A stretch of 64,000 nucleotides of DNA from Diploptera punctata (lineage: Eukaryota > Arthropoda > Insecta > Blattodea > Blaberidae), in contig JASPKZ010007249.1 of NCBI GenBank assembly GCA_030220185.1, positions 1,054,001-1,118,000 on the forward strand, given 5' to 3'. The notes under the pieces are model-generated. The model ran no database searches, was not told the DNA's origin, and was given only the letters and a program-made list of their open reading frames with translations. The translations under genes were made by a program, and so were the position numbers. Shown piece after piece: positions 56,896 to 64,000 of the stretch (its first letter is position 1; every line of letters begins with the position of its first letter).

Positions 56896-57882
56896 TATGA
56901 GTTAATTAAATTATATACATTGCAACATCCAAACATAGTGGATCTTAGAAAGATTTTTAAAAAATTTCCAGTTATAGGTATACACCCAATTCCAATGGTA
57001 GATTTCACTGATTTTTGGAGAATATCTTCCTGTTTTATATTAATAACATATACTGAGTTTTGTTGTGAAAATTGCAACCACTAGAATGAATAACTGAAAT
57101 ATTAACTGAGTATCGTTATAGCGTATTCCTCTCTAGTCCCTCTGTAAAATGATTTGATTTTGATGGTTTATGGAATATATCTTTCTCTTGTTAGCATTTA
57201 ACCCATTGCGGATTAAAACCCATATATGGGAAGACTGTCCATTCCCTCGCAGGTGGAAACCCATATATGGGTAGGAAAAATACATCCTATTTTGCCGGCA
57301 GTTCTGGTCCACGTAGTTCCATATATTTTTCAAGAGATGGCAGAAGAATGTTCTTTCTACTATTCTAAATGGGGAATTCCCTTTTTAATTCAGTTAGGAA
57401 TATTTTCTTGTGATATAATCAGTGGAGTTCTTGTGTCTTGCATCATTACATATTACGATGGTTCATTCGTAACATATTTATCCTTTTTTTTTGTTCAGCA
57501 AAATGGCAAAAATAAAGCTTAATACATGTGAGGAAATAGAACAAGCAGTGAATGAAAGTGGTAGTAAGTTTTAGAATTGTCATTTAGTGACAGTGGAGGG
57601 GATTCTTACGAAATATCAAGTAGTGAAAGTGAATGCAAGAGTGACATAAGTGACACCACCGACATTAGTGCACCTACCTGGGTAGAGGTGAGTAATTTAT
57701 ATCCCAGTCCAACTTCTAATATACTAATATATAAAATTCAGCAGGGGTCGGTATTTCCATCTCGTTTTGATCAGGATACTGATCCAGTGAAATATTTTCA
57801 CCTTTTTTTTTACAATGAAATTTTTAACGTAATAATGAAGGAAACCAGCATTCAAGGGGATACAAATAAACAAAATCAACAC

Positions 57883-58086
57883 ATATTTAACTTTTACAGG
57901 AATTAATCACTATGAGATTTAATTTATGGTAAAATCAAATGTTTCCTACCTCTCCTCATATAAATCTTCTAAGTAGATCACGATTTCGAGACCATAACGG
58001 TCTCATCTTTAGTACTATCATGGCGACTGATGTTATGTTGATTGGAAGAAACTCTTCCGAAGAGTAAGAAACATTTGATTTTACCA
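57883..58086. mobile_element. Penelope-like insert in piggyBac, 11-bp TSD
   Basis: The duplication aaaatcaacac is at 57872-57882 and 58087-58097. The left tip has tttacaggaattaatcactatgag; the right tip is a short inverted end (gtaagaaacatttgattttacc). Confidence 0.85.
57971..58017 (-). ncRNA. Hammerhead-ribozyme-like motif in PLE
   Basis: Minus strand: GTA CTAAAGA T GAGACC gttat GGTCTC GAAAT CGTG ATC TACTT. Stem II is 6 bp and GAAA intact, but CUGA reads CUAA, so probably inactive. Confidence 0.5.
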
Positions 58087-58851
58087 AAAATCAACACCCG
58101 ACAAAAGGAGCTAGAATTGCATCATAGTCTCCCTCAAAAGTTTCCGATATAAAAGTGTTTTTCGGGATAGTGATCAGCATGAGGCTTCACCCCACCCCTA
58201 ATATCAAGGACTACTTTTCCAGAAATTTAACTTTTTTTGGCAATTTTTTTTTTTTTTTTCCAAGAGATGATTTCTCCTTTTGTTTTGGAATCTACATTTT
58301 GCCCTTCCTGAAGGTAACAAAAAGTTAGCTAAAGAGCATTTGATACAGGGTGTGATGGAAAAAATAAGGCACAAGTGTTCTCTCTTATAGTTACCAGGAC
58401 CTCCCATATCTATCAATGAAAGCACAGTCAGCTTCAAGGGGAGAGTGAAATTCAAATTCTACAACCCAAATAAACCAGCAAAATTTGGAATGAAAATATT
58501 TTCCCTCTCAATCAGTTCCAATGGGTACCTGTATAATTTCCAGCCCTATATGGAATAAACTCAATCAGATTCTGATCTCAAGTTGTCAAGGACTTGACCT
58601 CATCCCTTCTAACAGATCCACCTCGAAGTTCCATATTTATATTGACAGGTACTATACTTCACCTGAATTAGCAGTTGAATTATGGAAAATGAATACGATC
58701 ACAACAGGTAGTGCTGAGCAATAGAAAAAATATTTCAGATTCCCTAAAGCCAAATAAAATAAGAAATATGAAAAAGGGGGATGTAACTAGTTTTAGAAAT
58801 GAAGAAAAACTGGCTCTTGCATGTAGAAATAAAAGGACTGTATCTCTTCTG

Positions 58852-59194
58852 GTCCCGCGCCGTAGCCGAGTGGTTAAGGCAGGAAGCTTTAGTGCAGAGC
58901 TACGGCACTTGCGCTGGTTCAAGTCTCCATGGGAGAAGAAATTTTCTCATGTTAATACGGCCAGTATGGGACCGGTGCCCACCCAGCATCGTGAGGCATT
59001 TGGGTAGCTATAATAGTAGCGGTTCCAGGTTGAGAAAACCAGCTATAATGGCTGGGGGACTCGACATGCTGACCACATGTCACCCCTACACTGGCTGATG
59101 ATCTACCTCTGTGAGTGACACATGTGGATGTGAGGCCAGCAGCCGGCTGGTAGGCTAAGGGCCTTCTAGGCCTGTCGTGCCAAGAGTTTTTAGA
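58852..59194 (+). mobile_element. tRNA-derived SINE, family 4
   Basis: Head CGTAGCCGAGTGGTTAAGGC and GGTTCAAGTCTCC. The duplication gtatctcttctg is at 58840-58851 and 59195-59206. It inserted in the piggyBac remnant. Confidence 0.92.
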
Positions 59195-59231
59195 GTATCT
59201 CTTCTGAGTACTTATATATATTTTTTTATAT

Positions 59232-59705
59232 TTTAGTATTTTCCTCATCATTGAGGGTTTTCTCCAACCAATCTTAGTAATTAACATGAACTAAAAAAAA
59301 ATAAATATAAATGACTAAGGACTTATAGACTATCAGTTTGCAACAAACATTCACAATTTTCCCTTAATTAAAGTTCTCCATCGTTCTCTGTCCTCTGTGT
59401 CTTCATCTGTTACACCAAATTTCCACACTGAATTTTGAATGTTGTTCTTTCCTTTTCTGTTCCTTCTTTCAATTTTCCATGCATAGACGGCCTTTGGTAG
59501 TCTTCCATCCTGCATTCTTCTTACGTGTCCATACCATTTTAGCCTTCTGTGTTCAATCTCATCCATTATATTTCTTTCTGCATTTCCATTTTCTAATTTC
59601 TGTATTTCTAATTTTTTCCAATCTAGATTTTCTGACATTTTACTTATCATAAAGGGGCCAAAATTAAATGATGGCAGTACCTTCAAAGATATGTGTTTCA
59701 AAATG
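59232..59705 (-). mobile_element. LINE C-terminal fragment
   Basis: Minus-strand ORF 59701-59351: KKLEIQKLENGNAERNIMDE, RRLKWYGHVRRMQDGRLPKA, RERWRTLI at the stop; a non-LTR RT C-terminus. Shares its 3' UTR with 31034-31330. Confidence 0.82.
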
Positions 59706-59754
59706 TATCATACAAAGGAGAATTTTTAGGAACAAAACAAATTCTCCAATCTTC

Positions 59755-59985
59755 ATATTTGAAGAGAAAAATTATACACTCAGACTGGGGTTTGAACCCA
59801 GGACCTTTTGCACTCTAGGCAAATGCTCTATCAAGTGAGTTATCTGAGAAACTCCAATCTAAACACAATTTTTTCTCATAGCTCACTTGGTAGAGCATTC
59901 GCCTAGAGTGCAAGAAGTCCTGGGTTCAATCCCCAGTCTGAACGTATAATTTTTCTCTTCAAGTATAATTTATTCACCATTGAGA
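59755..59985. mobile_element. tRNA-headed repeat, head-to-head pair
   Basis: Minus copy at about 59778-59849 and plus copy at 59875-59945, with 3' tails (tttgaagagaaaaattata and complement) facing outward. The plus copy lacks its first few bases. Confidence 0.8.
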
Positions 59986-60108
59986 TGAATGAAATGAATA
60001 ATAAAAACATGTCCAATCTTTCTTTACATAATTTATAGAAAAATAAGAAACCATCAATAGAACTATAACAGTTATGAAATACTCTTCTTTATCTAGGTGC
60101 ACTATTTA

Positions 60109-60159
<51 letters not shown>

Positions 60160-60160
60160 C
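60109..60160. repeat. (ATT)n microsatellite
   Basis: About 17 uninterrupted units. Confidence 0.95.
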
Positions 60161-60834
60161 GGTTTTATTTATTCATATTGCTATTATTATTAGTATTTAG
60201 TGAAGACACTTTTCATACAATAACTTACTAATACAGAGTGAACAAAAAGTGTACAGTTAAACATGCCAGTGAAACTTACGCCATTTTCGCAGTGACTTTT
60301 TTTATGTAAAATAATAAAACATTGTTTTGAAGCACATAAGTGGTGGATATTAACAAAAAACAAGGTATATGTTGTTTTTGAAAGTAAATACACAATTTAA
60401 GTAGCATTTATTAACATTTGCATGAAATTAATTATTTTCAAAGTTTACCTTTTGCCCTCGGCCATAAAAATCGTCACCCGAGAAGGGTTAAATTGGAGAA
60501 GCTCAATTATGCCAATTTTTTAAACATATTGGATCCCAGTGAAAATAAAACATTTTTCTTTGCCTCTAAATTAAAGAACCAAAAATCTGGCTATCACACT
60601 CTTCCATATATAATCTTCTTGTTTAGTATGAATTTATGAATGAACGGTAAATCTTGTCTTAAATTTCACATTGATTTGGAAGTGGCCTTGGATTGAACTG
60701 ATCACGGAACCTGTATGGACCTCTATGTTCTTGTATGGCCAAAAATATGTATGTGTGTGAATTAGAGTTATAAATTCTCTCACAACAGATCATGTTCCTA
60801 TACGGCCCGGGCATGTGAAATTGCCTATAACTAA
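60161..60834. other. Mostly unassigned
   Basis: 60485-60515 (gggttaaattggagaagctcaatt) is a scrap of the 10738/56195 repeat. The rest is unassigned. Confidence 0.45.
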
Positions 60835-61475
60835 CTCACTGGCACTATCGAGCCAGTAGGTTCATGGTAGCATGGACATAAGCTCTCCATACATCCCTAT
60901 CCTGAGTTAATGTTTTCCAATCACCCTGTAAAATATACTTCCCTCAAATAATGGATAATGTTATTCTCCCACCTCATTCTTGCTCTACCAACTGGGCATT
61001 TTCCCTCTGGTCTTCCTACAAGAAGTTATATCTGGCTTCCTATAGGTTACATATAATGTAGTTCACTATTACAGTTTTCTCCATTCACCTCTCTGTTCAT
61101 CTCATTTTGGCCCAAAAATTTTCCTAAGAACTTTTTTCTCAAGTAGACCTGCTTGTGATCTTTCCTCCCTTAAAATAAGAGTCCATGTTTCACATCCATA
61201 TAATATAACTGGGAGAATAACAGTTTATATATTTTCAGTTTAACGTTTTTTGAAAGGAGTTGGGATGATAAGAGTCCCTGTAATGCATAATAGCATTCAT
61301 TTCGAGAACTGAGCCAATGTTTAATTTCTTTCTGCATCTCATTCCTATTTGTAATTATTGTTCCTAGATATTTGAAATCAGCCACTTCTACAAACTTTCC
61401 CTCATTTGTCATTAGTGAGGGAAATTTTGAAGAAGTGGCTGATTTCAAATATCTAGGAACAATAATTACAAATAA
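60835..61475. mobile_element. LINE fragment with inverted 5' tip
   Basis: Minus strand 61405-60835 encodes EVADFKYLGTIITN, LLSSQLLSKNVKLKIYK, then the cysteine-containing CETW-like region and the end of a non-LTR RT. 61407-61475 is a plus-strand copy of the first part (EEVADFKYLGTIITN), forming a hairpin. Confidence 0.78.
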
Positions 61476-61575
61476 TGTAAAAGTAAAATGGAGCAACAAA
61501 ACTAAGATAAAAAGAGAGAGGGAGAATAAATGTAATTAGTATTCCTAATAAATATAATTTTTATGTAATACAAAG

Positions 61576-61883
61576 TCCACCGCTGTGGTGTCGAGGTAGC
61601 GTGCTGCCTTGTCACGCAGAGGGCCCTGGTTCGATCCCCGGTCGGGGTAGTTTTTCTGGGTAAGGTTTTTATCGGGGTTTTTCCTCACCTGTAAGACAAA
61701 TGTCAGGAAAACTTTAAGGCCCAAACGGTCCCCGAAATCATATGGCCATCATCATCATCCTTCACCGGTGGTGGAAAGCAGCGGGAAGCTACCACACCTA
61801 CAATTCCCTAGTAAAGCTGCAAGCATAGCAATGAAAATGCTATGATTGCAGTGAAGGACCTGCCTTCGGGCAGAATTACTAAT
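61576..61883 (+). mobile_element. tRNA-derived SINE, family 1
   Basis: Head GTGGTGTCGAGGTAGC and B box GGTTCGATCCCCGG; body and tail as at 2043. The catcat tract is shorter than in the other copies. Confidence 0.9.
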
Positions 61884-62887
61884 ATAATTTGGTGTGTACT
61901 ACATTTCTCTCAAAGTCGCTTGAAGATAGTAGTGCGCCCAGTCCCCCGGTTTATTTCTGGATATTTACCAAGTATCAAGAAATAATCCGTATTACTCCGT
62001 TGCTTTTAACATTGGAAGGGTATCCCAATCCGCCAATTGGTCATTGTCGCTGGTTTCTACTATATTCAGCGACATCAGCGTCAAATGTGGAAAATTTGTG
62101 TATTAACATAATCAATTAAGCCAAAATCGTTCGTTTTAAACTGTTAAGATAACAATCTGAACCCCTATCTCAATGCTGTAGTAAACCTAACTTACGCACA
62201 CTTTCACACTCGCGATCATATAAACTCCTGGCCGACCTGTTGTGGCAAGACCCGGGAAATTTCGCAATCTGTGGCCCAGCAGTGCCCGTCCGTCACTGTT
62301 TTACATGAGCCTCTCAATAAGTGGGCTGCGCTAGCGCGCTGAGATAACCACAAGATCACTGACTGTGTCCTGGGGACTCACTGAGCAAATGACAGCTGCC
62401 AGATACTCGGAACTAACACTATCTCATGCTAAGCATCTATCCCCACACCACACATGTAAATTAACATCAGTGGTGCGTTTAACTCCCCTCTGTGGAAGAA
62501 GATGGTTCCACTTCATAAACCGAGATCACCACAGACAATTTACTGGTCCCGCCCTGCGGTCAGAGCCATTACCGGAACTAGATGTTATCTCACAGTTTCT
62601 TAAAACTAAATTATCCTAATGTAAATCATTCCTGTATAAATATATCACCTATTCTTCTGTTAATATCTTCTTCGTTGATGCACTTCCATTTCGTGATTTC
62701 GCCCATAAAATACAATCTGAAATAACAGTTGCTAGGAAATGTATTCTTTGTTACGTAATTTTATAATGGATTTTTTACATTTTTATTTACAATTCAGTTA
62801 CCGAGGAACAAATAGTTATATGTCAAATTTCCACTTATTTTCATTCGCTCGGATATTAGTTATTGAAATTTCATGTTATATTCTTAT
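61884..62887. other. Unassigned, with a GC-richer block at 62180-62600
   Basis: The block stands out against the AT-rich surroundings (tggccgacctgttgtggc, gctgcgctagcgcgctgag). The ORF at 62365-62619 has no recognised domain. It could be an LTR or exon of an unknown transcript. Confidence 0.3.

Positions 62888-62960
<73 letters not shown>
62888..62960. repeat. (ATA)n microsatellite
   Basis: About 24 units without interruption. Confidence 0.95.
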
Positions 62961-62961
<1 letters not shown>

Positions 62962-62984
62962 CTTAACTTCAAAGTTTAGGCGAT

Positions 62985-63880
62985 TCGCCTGTTTCAAATT
63001 CACAATGATTCATTCCATCTCTTCCTAGGTCTTCCTACATCCCTTAATCCCTTTGGTTTATAATGATATGCTATCTTGGACAATCTTGTTTCTTCCATTC
63101 TCTGAACTTGCTGTTCCCAGCCAACGCGGTGTTGTTGAATTCTGTCATTTATTGGATATATTTCTAATTAATTTCTTATTTCTTCATTTCTTATGTGGTC
63201 AAATTTTGTTGATTCTTTGGTCCTTCTTAGAAAGGTCATTTCTGCACTTTGTATTCTACTCGAATTCCTCTTACCCAGGACTCACTACCGTATAAAAGTA
63301 CCGGTACCGCCATTGTTCTGTAGAACTTAAATCTTGTATCCTTCCCTGTTTTAAGTTTAAGGGCGGAATTCATGAAACCATCTTTACGCAAAGAGCGACT
63401 CTTTCCCCCTCTCTACGTCATAGAGAGGGGGGAAGAGCCGCTCTTTGCGTAAAGATGGTTTCATGTATAGGCTACCGCCCTTAGTGTTCCATGAATGGTG
63501 CCACATATCTTTTGAAATTATGATAATTTATTGTCTATATAATTTCTTGTTCCATATCCAGAAAACAGTTCACAACTAGATAATTAAAATTTAACACTTG
63601 TGATAGAGGTTTATTTTCTATTATTATTTTATATCTTATGGGTGACTTTCTTAAAAATACCGTTATTTTTGTCTTCTCTATAGATATTTTAAAATCGTAT
63701 TCCTCACTTATTTAATTTAAATAGTGTAGAGAAAAATGTAAATCGTTTTCTGTATTTTATATTATAGGCTAATAACATCGTCAGCACATACTAAAATATT
63801 AAAATTTGTTATATTATTTATTCTTATTCCTTTCTTAACATTTTTTCCCAGCTTTATATTAGGTCAGTAATACACACAGG
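62985..63880 (-). mobile_element. RTE-like LINE fragment
   Basis: Minus strand, in mixed frames: an ADDVI box (about 63775), a KIPIEKTKV-like block, FKFYRTMAVPVLLYGSES (about 63350-63290) and a C-terminal block. A MITE splits it at 63361-63480. Confidence 0.7.
63361..63480. mobile_element. 120-bp foldback MITE
   Basis: GGGCGGAATTCATGAAACC at the left and GGTTTCATG...ACCGCCC at the right; almost the whole element is one hairpin with a six-nt centre (acgtca). Bordered by TAA and TTA, compatible with a Harbinger-like element. Confidence 0.8.
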
Positions 63881-64000
63881 GTGTAAATGAATTATACCGC
63901 ACAAATTTAACTATGTATAGAGGAGTATTATATAAGCATTTTGAGATAATGAACTAATGGTCTACGAACAAAAATGTCCAAGTTATGATTCAATTTGTAA

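Larger units (their letters stand above)
57577..58830 (+). pseudogene. piggyBac transposase remnant
   Basis: Acidic N-terminus with WVEVSN and FPSRFDQDTDPVKYFHLFF (57640-57820), interrupted by a PLE, then a KVFFGIVISMRLHP-like block (58150), INESTVSFKGRVKFKFYNPN and KPAKFGMKIFSLSISSNGYL (58400-58530, around the second catalytic Asp), IYIDRYYTSPELAVEL (58630-58680; the family's DNFYTS block), and a KKGDVTSFRNEEKLAL-like block (58770). A GC-poor replacement near 58240 and frameshifts inactivate it. Confidence 0.75.
57202..59231 (+). mobile_element. Second piggyBac-like element, right end lost
   Basis: The left end CCCATTGCGGATTAAAACCC follows TTAA (57198-57201), and the palindromic word CCCATATATGGG occurs twice (57219, 57250). 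The transposase remnant follows. The right end is not found; a LINE starts at 59232. Confidence 0.7.

Noticed and set aside
58711..59107. Two overlapping plus-strand ORFs of about 98 aa
   Set aside because: They cross from the piggyBac remnant into the tRNA-derived SINE; not real genes.
62365..62619. 84-aa ORF as a gene
   Set aside because: No domain, no homologue I recognise, and no splice or expression evidence.

Overview
This is AT-rich eukaryotic nuclear DNA, most likely from an insect (or another arthropod) with a repeat-laden genome. It carries spliced exons with GT-AG borders and phase-consistent junctions, arthropod-style non-LTR retrotransposons, tRNA-derived SINEs, piggyBac, mariner and Harbinger-type DNA elements, and a striking density of Penelope-like elements (PLEs). 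No operons, bacterial genes or CRISPR are present. I cannot name the species.

The only host gene I can support is the 3' end of a tolloid/BMP1-type astacin metalloprotease on the + strand. Four exons (6166-6419, 11896-12109, 32572-32822, 37396-37560) encode calcium-binding EGF2, CUB4, CUB5 and the short C-terminal tail with the stop codon. The catalytic astacin domain and the earlier CUB/EGF modules must lie upstream of the window. The three introns (about 5.5, 20.5 and 4.6 kb) and both flanks are packed with repeats.

Layout: 1-5445 is an RTE-type LINE fragment carrying an 85-bp PLE insert, a PLE hairpin, and a piggyBac-like element (1417-5441, TTAA duplications) that has swallowed a SINE and a 2.3-kb LINE. 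5446-12109 holds the first two exons, a 46-bp minisatellite, a truncated PLE and SINEs. 12110-32571 is the giant intron, with a 450-bp-arm PLE palindrome, miniature PLEs, a decayed protein-coding repeat split by an RTE copy, SINEs and long unassigned AT-rich DNA. 32572-37560 has the last two exons, the longest PLE copy and a deleted mariner. 37561-64000 is 3' flank: a 133-bp minisatellite, an RTE copy with an inverted 5' part, two near-identical Harbinger-type MITEs, tRNA-headed repeat units, many PLE hairpins, a second broken piggyBac and further LINE debris.

The most interesting theme is the PLE complement. Almost every PLE insertion ends outward in its own 3' terminus, often on both sides, so copies are head-to-head dimers or hairpins flanked by direct repeats of about 11-18 bp. 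The 3' ends carry a hammerhead-ribozyme-like motif (CUGANGA, stem II, GAAA, short stem III, NUH) whose stems covary between copies, followed by a conserved terminal pairing TATGAGGT...ACCTCATA. Hammerheads in PLEs are established knowledge; the dimer structure, the mobile 115-120 bp palindromes and the truncation points look worth study. No mobile element in the window keeps an intact protein. Element limits are read by eye and are approximate unless a target-site duplication is given.
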